64,000 nt of DNA from Fasciola hepatica (lineage: Eukaryota > Platyhelminthes > Trematoda > Plagiorchiida > Fasciolidae), in assembly GCA_948099385.1 (NCBI GenBank), contig CANUEZ040000165.1, positions 8,154,001 to 8,218,000 on the forward strand. Reading direction: 5' to 3'. The notes below the pieces were generated by a model that had not been told where the DNA came from, did not search any database, and was given only the letters and a program-made list of their open reading frames with translations. Below are positions 40,957-51,981 of the stretch, piece by piece. Both the position numbers and the translations under genes were made by a program. How positions within the stretch are numbered: the stretch's first letter is position 1; each line of letters begins with the position of its first letter.

Positions 40957-41333
40957 TGTAGTACACGTTTAAGCAATGCATAGCCAAATTTACAACGGAT
41001 CCCGAAATCAAAAGGCGATAACCCGTACTAGTCTACGATACTTGATTATTGAATGAACAATGACACCATAAAGGTACAAACCTCGGTAATGAAATCACAA
41101 GGATTCAACAAACGGGAAACTAAACTGCGGCGTGCGAGCAAGGAGCACGTGCGTCACGCAGGTCCAGAACAAGGATATGACAACGTAGCGCTCTGGGCGC
41201 GAAAAAACAACAACTGGCCCATAAAAACAAACAGTTTGTAAAGACACGTCGATAGCGTAAGCAAGTGAGTGATGTAAAGAAAAACACTGAATCGCAAAGG
41301 TTTTAGGGGGATTTTCCACGACCGTTCGTTACA
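40957..41333 (-). repeat. BEL1 5' LTR
   Basis: 377 bp; minus-strand start TGTAACGAACGGTCGTGG and end ACGTGTACTACA. The core is nearly identical to 28349-28727. It abuts LINE ORF2 sequence at 41334. Confidence 0.92.
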
Positions 41334-42060
41334 AGCCGAGTGCAGGTCGTTTGCCCAAAAGAGGTAGACTAGCTTTATGTCATCAGCAAATAATTTTGTC
41401 TTGCCATGAGGCACTACCCGGAGGACGCCTTTTATGTACTTTAGAAATAAGGGAGGGCATAGAAAACTACCCTGTAAGGCCCTGCTAGTGTTTTTTTGTG
41501 GCTGAGAGTTTGTCCAAGTAAAGATGACGGTTTGGAACGTTCAAAAGGGTGAGATGAGAGCCCGGACATAAGGACGTTGGCGACTCCGTATGATTTAGGT
41601 TTTGCTAGTGGGCGAGTGTGAGGTACGTGGTGGAAATCTTTAGTCATATCGAGAAAGATGACCGTGATTGAGCTGTTGCTGTTGGCTTTGGAAGCGAATA
41701 AATTAAAGGAGTCCACCTGACACGTAAGGCACAAGAAGAACTTTAGGAACCCATGCTGAGCTGGGCTGATTAGACTTCGAGAAGTTAGGAAATTTGCAAT
41801 CTGGTCCTTTGCAATCCTTTCCATGAACCTGGAAATGATCGATGGGTAGTTTACGGGGTGATAGTTCCCCGGATCAGACAAGGAAACATTCTTGTGGCGT
41901 GTAATTATATAGGACGCTTTCCACTGAGCCGGGCGGATTCCGGAAGACATGGAGAACGTGAATGGGTTCAGCAACAGGAGTACTAGATCAGGTACTCCAA
42001 GCCGAAATAGAGTAGTTCGAGGGTCATCAAGCTCTGGATGATAAAAGGGATTAGAGCTGG
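41334..42060 (-). pseudogene. LINE ORF2 RT fragment, continuation of the LINE at 24738-28348
   Basis: Minus-strand RT: PAQWKASYIITRHKN, FMERIAKDQIANFL, SITVIFLDMTKDF and then KLFADDIKLVYLF next to the BEL1 LTR. The sequence resumes on the other side of BEL1 at 28348 with LSDIPSDFK, as expected for this protein. Frameshifts are present, and the conserved Arg/Val of AFDRVSH is altered (DFHHVPH). The 5' end at about 42060 abuts BEL3, so the LINE is 5'-truncated there. Confidence 0.88.
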
Positions 42061-42065
42061 CCAAT

Positions 42066-43090
42066 CCCAACTTGTCCCTCTTTGACACAGCGGTTGGAGA
42101 AAACATTTTCCCGTTAGAAACCATAATAAAACACCTGAAAGATCATAGAGGCTTGAGATTGGTGACAAGATTCCCCTCCGTGTGGCTGGCCTTCTGGGTA
42201 GGTCCTGGGTGATTATGAATTCTTTACCTTCGGGCTTTTACCAAACTCCAGGTTTGGGCTTCATTTGTAAACAGAAGCCCAGAACTCCCTCGTCCACCAA
42301 ACTTTCTCGGACTTCGGAATAACACCGAGCATCTCATGGCTGTTTGATATCCATTTTGTGAGGTTGAGCCCCCCTGCATTTAGAGTGGCGGTCAGTTCGG
42401 TCATATATAGAATAGCAGTATTTGGATAGTCTAAGAAACATAGAAAATCGTCCACATAGAAAAGGTCCACTGCTCCTTCTAACAGACTATTAGCTCTGCC
42501 GAAAAGCTTAAGGGTTTCCTGGAAGTCAAAAGTTCGCGCAGAAGGAGGATATCTTTTCAAAGGGGTGAACAGTCAGCACGTACTCGTCCAGGCCACCAGA
42601 GAAGACGGAAGGCTTCCCTATATCTAACGGGCATTTTTAGCTGTAAAATCGTTTTCCTTATGTCCACAGGGAGGATCACTTTTCCTGGCCAAAAACGGCA
42701 TGAAACCTCGACCAGTGGTGTTGTTTATTCTGGACCCTGTAATATATGGTCGTTGAGTGATGCACCCTGACATTTCGCGGCACAACCGAAGACCACCCTG
42801 ACCTTCCCCGGTTTCTTTGGGCTCACTACCAGGTGATGGGGCAGGCACCATCTCAAATTTGCGCTGACTGCTGCTGTATCAACTCTTTCTATATAACCCA
42901 CGTCTGTGTTATTTTGCGTGGCTCTTACATATTCTATTCCTATTTGTGGTTCCCGAATTAGCTTGTTTTTGAGAAAGCATAATCTCTTTGGAGCCATTTC
43001 TCGGCTTTTCGGCGTTGGTTTCGTGTTGGGTCTCCACGGGACAAGAACCTCGAAGCGATTTACTACATACGTGACGTTCTTGGCTACCAT
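42066..43090 (-). pseudogene. BEL3 reverse transcriptase, partial
   Basis: N-terminal part at 43090-42725 (PWRPNTKPTPKSREMAPKRL, KKPGKVRVVFGCAAKCQG), then a break, then 42560-42261 with LFYVDDFLCFLDYPN, whose YVDD box is intact. The FG/FD change in the first conserved block and the frame breaks make it inactive. Confidence 0.87.
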
Positions 43091-43261
43091 TTTCAGAGCC
43101 GATTTATCTTCTGGCCATGGGGCACTTCTAGCAACGGCAACGTCGAAAAATTCGGCGTAATACAGCTGTTGGAATGCCTGTCCAATTTTTGCTGTTTCTA
43201 CCGAAGTGCATTTGACTTCGATCCGTTTGTCGCACCTTAAGCTTGTACTACCATATTGTGT

Positions 43262-43747
43262 TTAACCGCATGTTGTGCACACTGCATACGGTGCTTTGCG
43301 GCTTTCTGCTCTTTGATCCAGGACCCAGTGTTCTTCCAGCACATCACAACCGGTCAGCAGATCTACTTTGTTGTTCTGCCACACTTCGGATGTGACCGCG
43401 CCAAGGTGCGGCCACTGAGTCAGAATCGATTGTGCTAAGTAAGGCGCTCTCATTGGCAGGTCTTTTGTGGTGAATGTTTCTAAGTTTCCTGCTGTATTGT
43501 TTTTGACCAAGAAAACGAGTTTTAGGAGCAGTTTGTTTGGTTGGATGATCTGGGAGCCACTCACTGCGCCCACCACTAATGAAGAATGATCTCCTTTGAT
43601 CCCATACCTCTCTGAAAATTCCTTCTTCACCAGAGTAGCATCCGAGCCACTATCTACGGAGGCCGATCCTTTTATCCCCCCAAATGGGGTTTCTACGCCA
43701 AAAGCTACAACTCCCAGACGAATGGGCTTATTGATAGAGCGGGACAT
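43262..43747 (-). pseudogene. BEL3 aspartic protease
   Basis: 161 codons with SASVDSGSDATLVKKEF, the retropepsin DSG active site, and KVDLLTGCDVLEEHWVLDQR. It follows the gag frame directly, separated only by a stop, as in BEL2. Confidence 0.87.
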
Positions 43748-44419
43748 TTAGCACATCGCATTTGGCCACGGGATTTCTTCGGCATTCATATTCTTGGGTT
43801 TGTGCAGCAGGCAATGTTGTTGTCCGTGGCTTCCCTCCTGGCTACCACTTCTTTTCATTTGGCACACCGCTGCTCGATGTGAACGGTTGAAAAACAAGTC
43901 AAGAGCCCAGCCTCTTGGCCATTCCCATTGTTTGTCCACGTCTATGTTGAGGAAGCGAGGGCGTTCCACTAGGCGGCGAAGCTCCCCACAAAACTTACGT
44001 ACCGGCAAATTTTCACTTTCGCGGTATAGTGCTTGTGTGTGCGCCCATGGCTTGCCTCTACTTGGTTCCTTGATCCAGCTTCGTGTCATTGCAGTCCCGG
44101 GTATCCTGCTCGACTCGTGCACAAGTTGGCCCAGACGACTGTTTACTATTCGGGCATGGCGGCCTGAGAATTGTATCAGGTCCTCGAACGTAGTTTCTTG
44201 CCGAAATCTGATCCCCTCGGCTTCCTCGGCCCATCTACTCTGTAGTTCCGTGAGTAAACTGCGTGCTATAGTCTCCAACGTCTGAAGTGAGTCCAAGTCC
44301 GATCGATAATCTGGGTGATTCAAAGCGGCACTGCAGTCCTGCATTTTTATCACCAGACTGAGTGGAGAACGTGACTCGACTTTGAAAAGTCTTGCCTCTG
44401 ATGCCACACTATCGCTCAA
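43748..44419 (-). pseudogene. BEL3 gag, knuckle region
   Basis: 223 codons with RWAEEAEGIRFRQETTFEDL. The zinc knuckle is damaged: where BEL2 reads CFVCLNDSHRAAIC this copy reads LFFNRSHRAAVC, so the first Cys pair is lost. It continues to KPKNMNAEEIPWPNAMC. A stop separates it from the protease frame. Confidence 0.85.
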
Positions 44420-44478
44420 GTTCCGGGTGACCTAAATGGTTGCTCAAACAGGTCTTTCAAGATCTCATGTGCTCGGAT

Positions 44479-45040
44479 TTAACATTTTTTGGAATCCAGC
44501 ACTGAGCACCCGTCGACCGCTTCCCTGGACCTTCGAGGACAGTAGTGTGGCAGATACAAGAATCTCTTCCCTGGGCCAGATACTCTCCTTTTTACAAAGT
44601 TCTCGTATTGTTTGGTGAATTTGCAGTGCCGTTCTGCGCTTCTATCAAAAGGGGGAAAATTCCACTTTCTGTAAGTCAATTACGCGTGTTCCTCTGACAC
44701 AAGTCGGTTTCGATGTTTTCAAGTAATTGCTAAGCAGAAAGGCCTAATGCTCCGTGGTTTCCACGATCACCTCTAGCTCCCTTCTTCGAAGTTGATCATT
44801 CCTGGCGGACTCAGCTTCTTCCCTAGCTTGCCCAAGCTTGTTTACTAATTCCGCTATTCTCAGTCTAAAAGCATCACCAAGTTTAAATCCCATATCTTTG
44901 GTTGAAATACACGAAGTCGTATTGAGAAGACTAGTAGACCTAACAATATCTAAAGAATCAGTATCACCCAAAAAAACCCCAGGGACTTGCCGGGTCACTT
45001 CCCTTCCAACTCCGGCTTGCTTTTGTTCTCTTTCTGGCAT
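44479..45040 (-). pseudogene. BEL3 gag, N-terminal part
   Basis: The start homologous to BEL2 gag is the Met of MPEREQKQAGVGREVTRQ (45040); an upstream in-frame Met exists at 45076. A coiled-coil-like stretch (LRIAELVNKLGQAREEAESA) follows. A second frame (44679-44479) has FPPFDRSAERHCKFTKQ. Frameshifts and stops separate the pieces. Confidence 0.85.
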
Positions 45041-45079
45041 TTCTGATTGAACTTCTTGCGGAGATTCCAAGTTCATTAC

Positions 45080-45462
45080 TGCTAAGGATATTCCGACCGT
45101 GAAAAACTCGTAGCCTAATTAACGAATCCCAAAGTCAGAACAAGATTAATTTGCTGGTTCTGCAGTGCTAAATTCAGAAATTATACGCATATAAAATCAT
45201 GTACACACCTCGGCTGTACGGCTACAACGTTTTGAAGCGAAGATCAGAGTTTGCCACAGTTAACTGTTAGATACGACTGTCACGGCGGCTTGAGTTCCAA
45301 TAGAGATCTACCACGGAACATGAGCAAAGTATAAACGAATGTTCAGTTGTATTGGTTGATGCGTGCTGTACTTTTTCTAGGGTCAATAAGATAAAGAGCA
45401 TAGTCTCAAAAATACAAGTATGTGACAAACACTGGGGAGAATTTCCACACGTGTACGGTCCA
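45080..45462 (-). repeat. BEL3 5' LTR
   Basis: About 383 bp, aligned by eye with the BEL2 LTR: minus strand GTACACGTGTGGAAATTCTC near the start and TTGGGATTCGTTAATTAGGC near the end. The ends are TGGACC and CTTAGCA instead of TGTAAC and CGTTACA, so it is clearly decayed. Confidence 0.8.
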
Positions 45463-46550
45463 CCTATACCATTGTCCGTGCCACCACTCCCATATCTTTA
45501 AATTTTATACGCCTTACTTTTGGTCCGCGATATGGACCAGGCAATGATTGGTAGCCATATCTCCAGTGTATGTACAGAACAGCACTGTCCCTTGAGCCCA
45601 AATGAAGCGGAATAACAACTCTGTAAAAGTCCGACATCCGCGAGTTCAGAACAAGATCCATAATGGAAAATTGCTTACATTGGTGTCGAGTTGGCTGAGA
45701 TACTTGTTGGTGCAGCCCTAGATCACACACCGTCGCAATCAAATTCCGAGAAGTTGTCATTTGGTGCACCAAAGCAGGAGGCCGCCCAATCAGTGTTAGT
45801 CGCACCCATGATTAGACAGCCACCGTCAGATCCCCAGCCCCTCTAGGGCTTCAAGGCTCCCGGTGATTCTGAAGCTGGTATGCCGTAGAAAGTACCACAA
45901 CCACGGATCTGTTACTAACTAATTTCACCTTACACCAAAGTAACTCTCCCAGCCTTTGGGGGTCCAAATAACCGTCAGGCTGAAAAGCAGATGTACCGTC
46001 TCCAATACGAATTATTATTCCGCTATCACCTCCGGTCCGAGTTCGGTCAGAACGAAAAATGTGGTACCCCTGCAGAGCATCCTCGGTGTCCGGGACCCCG
46101 TCATGCAACGGAGTCTCAGTCAGTGCCACAACGGCAGGTCTCTGCGCTGTATCTGACACTTCCAGTTTCTCTTGTCTGTTCAGCAGCCCCCTAACATTGC
46201 TCAGAACCACATGTGCTGTCTGTCCTTCCAATAGACACTGGCCAGGATTCATATTATGGAGTCTCACTGGGTTGAAGCTGGTAATTTTACTGCAGCCAGC
46301 TGTAGCCAAGTCACCCGCAGTCTTCCCCCCATTACCTGAAAATCCCGCGGTTACGTACTGTTCCCACCGTTTGCACAACATTCCTCGAGTTCTGTGTGAA
46401 CTCGCCTAAAATTCTGCCGATTCTCCAGTTCTAGGTCAAGCAACAGTCGGACAGCCTCGCCCCTTAGACGCAGCGACCGTCGTAACACCTCTTTTACCTG
46501 CTCGCGAGAATCAAGAAAAGCCTTCAGAGGTCAAGAATACCCCAGTTTTT
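45463..46550 (-). pseudogene. LINE endonuclease fragment (second LINE type)
   Basis: Minus-strand pieces resemble an APE-type LINE endonuclease: AHVVLSNVRGLLNRQEKL, VVALTETPLHDG, GGDSGIIIRIGDG near 45880-46290, and QFSIMDLVLNSRMSDFYR near 45600-45680. Upstream (46290-46550) is degenerate coding with LRGEAVRLLLDLELENRQN. It is unlike the CR1-like ORF2 elsewhere in the window. The BEL3 LTR begins directly at its 3' end. Confidence 0.7.
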
Positions 46551-47572
46551 GGTATCCCGCCTAAGCAAAAAGCTCTTTTACCTGTATAGACCCAGCCAGC
46601 GTCTCTTCGCCAGCAGAGAACAGTCAATCACGTTACACTGGTGGTAAGGATGCGTTTCCCCTGGTAAGTCTAGCCGTTTTTGAAGCTTTAAAGTTTTAGA
46701 ACACATTTCCCCCCTCCCATTTAAACGCATCCTTATTTGTACTGACTTGATCTCGAGTAATGTCAACTTCTCCCACCATGGATATACCACCTCTTCAGGC
46801 GAGGCTACTTTCCCCATAAAGCAGGGTTATCCCCCCTTCTGACCAGAGCCTCATTTCCAAATCCGGACGGGATGGTTCTTCATAATGTGCTGCCAACGGA
46901 TGCACTAAAACGTGAAGCCTGAAGTCCGGCTGCGGAGATAGTTGAACCAAAGCCCACTGTCGGCACCCTTGAGGATGAGATGACTAGCCTGAGGGACTTG
47001 GCTATCAAATCCTCCCCAGTATCCCAGGCGGCCGATCAGGTGTGTAGTTTATCCGAGCCACGAATTCTCGACGTCGCCAGTAGTTTGCGAGACACCGAAA
47101 AATGCTCAAGGATGGTCATTCTTTGACGTCACCTTCTCGCTTCGGACCACCCGCATGACTCTTATGCCCAGGTGCTTAACAGCCCTGAGCTTCCTCTCCA
47201 TCTTAAAGGTCTGTCCACTTGGCTGGTACCTAAACACCCCACACGGGTACACTGCATTTCAAATGAAGTGGGCTCTACACATACAACCAAAAGAGATGTT
47301 TTCTTAGCCCCAAAGCTCAAGGAGGAAATTGAAGGGCTCAAATGAGTATCCATCGACAAGCTGCTTCACCTAAGGGTACGCAACGAGAAGGCTAAGCTAC
47401 CAGCCCCATCTAAAATAGGTCCCTAGCTCAGAATGCAACCAGCTTTCCGAGTGACTCGCCTTGAGGATCGAGCTCTGCGTTCACCGTCCGATATTTCCCA
47501 ATTCTCTCCCTCCACAGTTGCGGAAAGTACCTCGAGCAGTAAGCCTATTGTTACCAAACCTATGACGCCCAC
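46551..47572. other. Unresolved repeat-derived stretch
   Basis: No gene recognised. A plus-strand reading with several stops (47060-47440, containing SDHPHDSYAQVLNSPELPLH and KLKEEIEGLK) looks like decayed coding, possibly a LINE ORF1. A minus-strand 79-codon frame at 46578-46817 has no recognisable domain. Confidence 0.4.
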
Positions 47573-47945
47573 TGTAACGAACACCTGAGCAATGCGTAGC
47601 CCAATTCGCAACGGATCCCGAAATCAAAAGACGATTATCCGCGATATTCTACGATACTAGATTATTACATGAACAATGACATCAAAAATATACAAACCTC
47701 AATAATACGATCACAAGGACTCAACAACGAGGAACCGAATAGCAGCATGTGAGCAAACAGCACGTGCGTCACGCAGGTCCTGAACAAGTGTGTCAAAGTA
47801 GCGATCTGGGCGCGAACAAACAACAATTGGTCCAGAAAAACAACCAGTTCGTAAAGACAAGTCAATAGTGTAGGCAAATGAGTGATGTTGGAAAAACACT
47901 GAATCGCGAGGGAAAGGGAGGGATTTTCCACGACCGGCTGTTACA
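47573..47945 (-). repeat. BEL4 3' LTR
   Basis: 373 bp, plus-strand TGTAACGAACACC to CGGCTGTTACA, followed by the polypurine tract (47946-47967). The core is identical by eye to 49857-50217. Confidence 0.92.
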
Positions 47946-48229
47946 CCGCCCACCAAAATCCTCCTGGATCCCTAGCAGAGTCAAAGGTTTGGTATAAAGG
48001 TACTGATTCTTTCTACCTGCCTAAGGCCCTAGTGTCAGTGCGCGCGTCTAATGCTCGTCGTCAACGTTCTACTACCGGTCGCACCTAACCCATTTGTTAC
48101 ATAGACGTGAGGCTAGTCTACATCTTCCACGAGACCAAATGACCGATGGCGGGCGTGAAGTATCATATAGATGTTGTCCTTGTAAAGGGCCGTCCTGTCC
48201 TGGATGTATGTGCTCGCATGGGGAGATCC

Positions 48230-48690
48230 GCTAACGTGAATGCCTCCGCTGCTTCAATTTCCTCGTTAGTGTCTAGAGAGATGAGTTGCAGCCTTAATCT
48301 ACCGGCAGTCATTACCTGTGTTCCACCCACAGTGCTCACTGCCAACGACGTCGCACATTTAGCCAGTTGGTGTTTGTCGGCAAACCGCCCTTTCACTAAA
48401 GTGGTGTCGGATCCACTATCAACGAAAGCCAACGCCTTGACTATCCCAGTCGGAGTCACTACTCCCACGGCCACTACTCCTAAACGTACCGGTTTACTGG
48501 CAGATTGTGAAGTTGAACAAATCACGCTGGGCTTGGCACTCGACTCGGATATGGTTACTCTCGCCTGATGCAGCAGCCGATGGTGTCTGCCCGTGCAGCC
48601 CTCGTAACCACATCGATTCCTTGTCCTACAGGCTGCTGCCCGGTGCGTGGTGTTGAGACAGATAAAACATGCTCCTGCCATCCTCGCCAT
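48230..48690 (-). pseudogene. BEL4 knuckle and protease
   Basis: Open frame with CFICLNTTHRAAAC (CCHC knuckle) and ALAFVDSGSDTTLVKGRF (intact protease active site), continuing to FTLADLPMRA, where it meets the deletion junction. Unlike BEL1, the DSGSDTTL box is undamaged. Confidence 0.9.
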
Positions 48691-48900
48691 TCCCCACCGT
48701 TCGTCTATTGTGGCGTTGCCGAACTTGGGGCATTCTGGTAGACCATGGCTAGTACCACAGGATCTGCAATTGGGTTGCGCCGTAGCATCTCGTGAAATGA
48801 CGTGTGTATTGGTCCAAGGCTGTTATTTTGGATGTTTCCGTGCAGGGGTTTGGACTTGGCTAGTACTGGGCTTGTTTGCTCGGTTGCTGTCCCGGATGAG

Positions 48901-49815
48901 TCAGCCGAATCTGCTGTCAGCTATCTTTGTTTGCCTGTCCAAGTATTCGGTCAGGTCTTCGAAGTAGGCTTCTCTGTCGCCTCGGCTTATCCGTTCAGCT
49001 TCTTCCGCCCACCGACCCCGTAGTTCGGGAGAGAGGTGACGGACTATGCCTTCCAGAGTGTGCGTGGCGTCTAGGTCAGCCCTGTAACCTAAATGGTCGA
49101 GGGCTATTGGGCAGTTTTGCATCTTAATCACCAGGTCGGCCATAGTGTAGACGTCGCCCCTGGTTCTCTTTGGGTCTACCATCACGCCCTCTATTAGGTT
49201 ACGGGCTACTTTGAAAGGTTGGCCAAACAAGTCCCTTAGGATTTTCCTTGCCCTTGTGTAGCCTTGTTCTGGGTCGAGCATGGTGCACCCGTCGATAGCT
49301 TCTCTTGCTCGGCCTCGGCAGTAGTGAGTCAGTTGGTGAAGCCTTTGCCCTGAGTAGGTTACCTTATTTTCGACGAACGTCTCGAACTGTTTGACAAACT
49401 TGCAGTATTGCTCAGCTCGCCTGTCGAAAACCGTTAGTTCCACTCTAGGCAGATCGATCGATGGTGGTTTGTAGTCGGCGACCGGCATGGGGTTCCCTAC
49501 CTTATTGCACCCCAATCTATCGGAAGTGTCGAAGTCGCTGGTCTCATGCTCTCGCTCTTTCTGTGTACACTTCTTCTCTGCTTCCTGTGCCTGTAGTCTA
49601 GCCGATAGTAACCGTTGCTCTAGGTCTAGTATTCTCAGCTTATATAAATCGACATCCTTACGATCAATTTTGCTCTCATTAACACATGAACTACCACTGA
49701 CAGAACTAGGCGATCTAGCATTAACTAAAGAATCATATGTACCCAAAACCTCCCCAGAGACTTGCCGTGTTACTTCCTGTCCGGATTCCACTGCTTTCGA
49801 TCCTTTTCTTGGCAT
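48901..49815 (-). CDS. BEL4 gag, nearly intact
   Basis: Start taken at the Met of MPRKGSKAVESGQEV (49815), homologous to BEL1 gag; the frame also offers a Met at 49839. The roughly 304-codon frame runs through a coiled-coil-like LRILDLEQRLLSARLQAQEA, FDRRAEQYCKFVKQFETF, DPEQGYTRARKILRDLFGQP and RWAEEAERISRGDREAYFED to a stop after KIADSRFG. It is the longest uninterrupted BEL gag in the window. The stop before the knuckle is shared in position with BEL1, so it may be ancestral to this lineage. Confidence 0.8.
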   Translation of the reverse strand: MPRKGSKAVESGQEVTRQVSGEVLGTYDSLVNARSPSSVSGSSCVNESKIDRKDVDLYKLRILDLEQRLLSARLQAQEAEKKCTQKEREHETSDFDTSDRLGCNKVGNPMPVADYKPPSIDLPRVELTVFDRRAEQYCKFVKQFETFVENKVTYSGQRLHQLTHYCRGRAREAIDGCTMLDPEQGYTRARKILRDLFGQPFKVARNLIEGVMVDPKRTRGDVYTMADLVIKMQNCPIALDHLGYRADLDATHTLEGIVRHLSPELRGRWAEEAERISRGDREAYFEDLTEYLDRQTKIADSRFG

Positions 49816-49856
49816 TTTGCGTGTTTTTCCTCGTTCCAAATTGATCTATTGAGTAT

Positions 49857-50217
49857 TGTAGTACACGTTTAAGCAATGCATAGCCAAATTCGCAACGGAT
49901 CCCGAAATCAAAAGACGATTATCCGCGATATTCTACGATACTAGATTATTACATGAACAATGACATCAAAAATATACAAACCTCAATAATACGATCACAA
50001 GGACTCAACAACGAGGAACCGAATAGCAGCATGTGAGCAAACAGCACGTGCGTCACGCAGGTCCTGAACAAGTGTGTCAAAGTAGCGATCTGGGCGCGAA
50101 CAAACAACAATTGGTCCAGAAAAACAACCAGTTCGTAAAGACAAGTCAATAGTGTAGGCAAATGAGTGATGTTGGAAAAACACTGAATCGCGAGGGAAAA
50201 AGGGGGATTTTCCACGA
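49857..50217 (-). repeat. BEL4 5' LTR, outer end missing
   Basis: The inner tip tgtagtacacgtttaag is identical to BEL1 5' LTR. The sequence breaks off at ccacgaac (50217), where the other LTRs continue about 10 bases to gttaca; LINE-derived sequence follows. Confidence 0.9.
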
Positions 50218-50560
50218 ACTACTTTGCACCCACAAGAAGCTTCTCAGACGCAAAATAGCTGATCGGACCGCAATAACGGATGAGACCAACCCATCTCCTT
50301 GCCCGGACACCTATCTGCAGCCTATCTCTGCTGGATGCTTCGGTGCCCTCTCTGGTGCTTCTGCAGCAAGTGAGCATGTGCTTCAGCGTTCTTAGATCAA
50401 TCACCCGAGTGTGCTGCATAAGGTCCCGGAGCTTGGGCTGCTTGCAGTGTATAGGGAGCCTCAGGTCACAGCCCTCACAGAAACCTGGCCCAACTCCGTC
50501 ATACTTAATGCCGAAAGGTCCATTCCGGGATGATTCCTAGCTGGGTAGGACTCCATCAGA
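50218..50560 (+). pseudogene. Short LINE endonuclease-like relic
   Basis: Degenerate plus-strand coding near 50440-50530 reading YREPQVTALTETWPNSVILN, which matches the TET block of APE endonucleases. Frame breaks are present and the rest is unrecognisable. Confidence 0.5.
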
Positions 50561-51597
50561 AGTCGTGCTGGTGGGGTTATTATGTACTCACTCAAGTCTT
50601 CGAATTACAGAGAACGACGCCAACTTCTGAATCTTGACCCACCCTGACTCCGCCGCTTCAGATTGAACCTAGTCTTCTTGGATAACTTGCCCCATAGCCG
50701 GTCCTTTTCCTTCAAACCAGTAACCTTCTCCTGGTAAACCCCTTACTTTCTTCGGCACAGTTCTTTCACTATTCCTTTCATTACTGCTAAATCGGCCTTA
50801 AGGTCACACTTTTCCTTCTTGTGTACTCCAAGTTCTGCAATAAGTTGCCCACCACCATTCGAGCTTCTTAGACCAAATCCCAATTTCTATCGGCACTTGC
50901 TCCACATTTCAACTTTTCACGTGCACTTCAGTTACTAATATGTGCATGGCTGTGGATATAGCATGCGAGAGGGGCCTCGACTTCTAAGGCCAACTTCTAC
51001 GCGGACCCTACCGCCGCCATTTTAGGACACAACCAAAAACAGACGGTTTCATCTATCTGACTGAATTCTCAAATCTTGACTAACCGTCACCATTCCCGTG
51101 ATGATTAGACGGGATTGCAGTACCATTATTTTTCCACACTCTGCCTCCCTCTTCTCCGGTAGCCCCAGACACCCTAGTTGTTTGTCCTATGTTGGTTTTT
51201 ATTTGCCTCTGTTAACCGGTAATCCACAGCAGGGGCACACCCAGACTGTCTGCCTCTATCTGTTTGCATTTTCCGGTTCTCCTGTATTTGCATTTCTCCC
51301 TCAACGTTGGTCAATTGCCTCACCGTCATGAAGATCACTCCCATTTTATACACTCCTGGATAATGCTGCTGCATGTTGGCTTACCCACCGCCGGCTTCTC
51401 ACCCTGAGACCCGTCGCAACCTGGCCATCTGGTCGCGGATGTTATGCTTTCATATCTGAACTAAGCCTTAGGCGCATAATCATCAATAAACATCAGTGCC
51501 ATTCCTAACGGTACGGGGCGCGGTTAGATCCACCGCCTTGGCCGGCGCACATTGGGCATGCAGGCCGTCAGGAACGATGTGCTAGCGCAATTAGGCT
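50561..51597. other. No gene recognised
   Basis: About 1 kb of pyrimidine-rich sequence without convincing coding, RNA or repeat structure. Confidence 0.5.
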
Positions 51598-51598
51598 G

Positions 51599-51838
51599 GT
51601 GGATCACACCTGTGCCAATTTGAAGAAAATTTTTCCCGGTCGGAGATCCGGCGCACAGTCAGCCTTACCCACCAGCACTGGCAGCGGATCCAACAATCTA
51701 ACTCTGCCCGCCCTACCGAACCCAAAATTGTCGGTTGCAGACGAAATGCTCCTCAATCCTTGTTCCGCCACAATAAGCCCACCTACCGCTCTCTTTACCA
51801 CTCCTATCATTCCCATTTTTGTCATTCTTACACGGTAA
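51599..51838 (+). other. Unrecognised 79-codon open frame
   Basis: Encodes a Ser/Thr/Pro-rich peptide starting MDHTCANLKKIFPGRRSG. No domain recognised. It lies about 150 bp upstream of the ROCK-like fragment on the same strand, so it could be another degenerate exon or simply chance. Confidence 0.25.
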
Positions 51839-51981
51839 GCCCACCTGCCCATTCTGTCTTTGCTCCCATCGACTCTCACCGTGTCACCTCTCATTGCGTG
51901 GCACTATAGTCCTACCCACTTTAACCCACCGAAGCCCGCCGGTATTTCTTTTTCCACCCATATTGTCACTGCCGGCTCCTA

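Larger units (their letters stand above)
28349..41333 (-). mobile_element. BEL1: BEL/Pao LTR retrotransposon, interrupted by BEL2
   Basis: Bounded by two LTRs (28349-28727 and 40957-41333) with TGTAAC...ACA tips. Removing BEL2 (33675-40401) leaves about 6.3 kb, a normal BEL/Pao size. Order on the minus strand: 5' LTR, gag, CCHC knuckle, aspartic protease, RT, RNase H, integrase, tandem repeats, polypurine tract, 3' LTR. It is inactive: gag is split, about 290 residues around the start of RT are missing, and RT catalytic residues are altered. It inserted into a LINE ORF2; only GCT is shared at the flanks, so the target duplication is degraded. Confidence 0.93.
42066..45462 (-). mobile_element. 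BEL3: BEL/Pao element, 3'-truncated
   Basis: It has a 5' LTR (45080-45462), gag, protease and RT, and stops in the RT-RNase H connection (SSLYDLSGVLLWFLTG near 42100-42160), where LINE sequence begins. No RNase H, integrase or 3' LTR is found. Same family as BEL2 (gag VPGVFLGDTDSLDI) but more diverged, so it is probably an older insertion. Confidence 0.9.
47573..50217 (-). mobile_element. BEL4: internally deleted BEL/Pao element
   Basis: Same family as BEL1. Two LTRs (47573-47945 and 49857-50217) flank gag, knuckle and protease only. Comparison with BEL1 places a deletion of about 3.6 kb, joining 3' UTR sequence (equivalent to about 29000) to the protease end (equivalent to about 32600) near 48220. 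RT, RNase H and integrase are therefore gone. It also serves as the empty-site reference for the BEL2 insertion. The 5' LTR lacks its outer tip. Confidence 0.92.
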
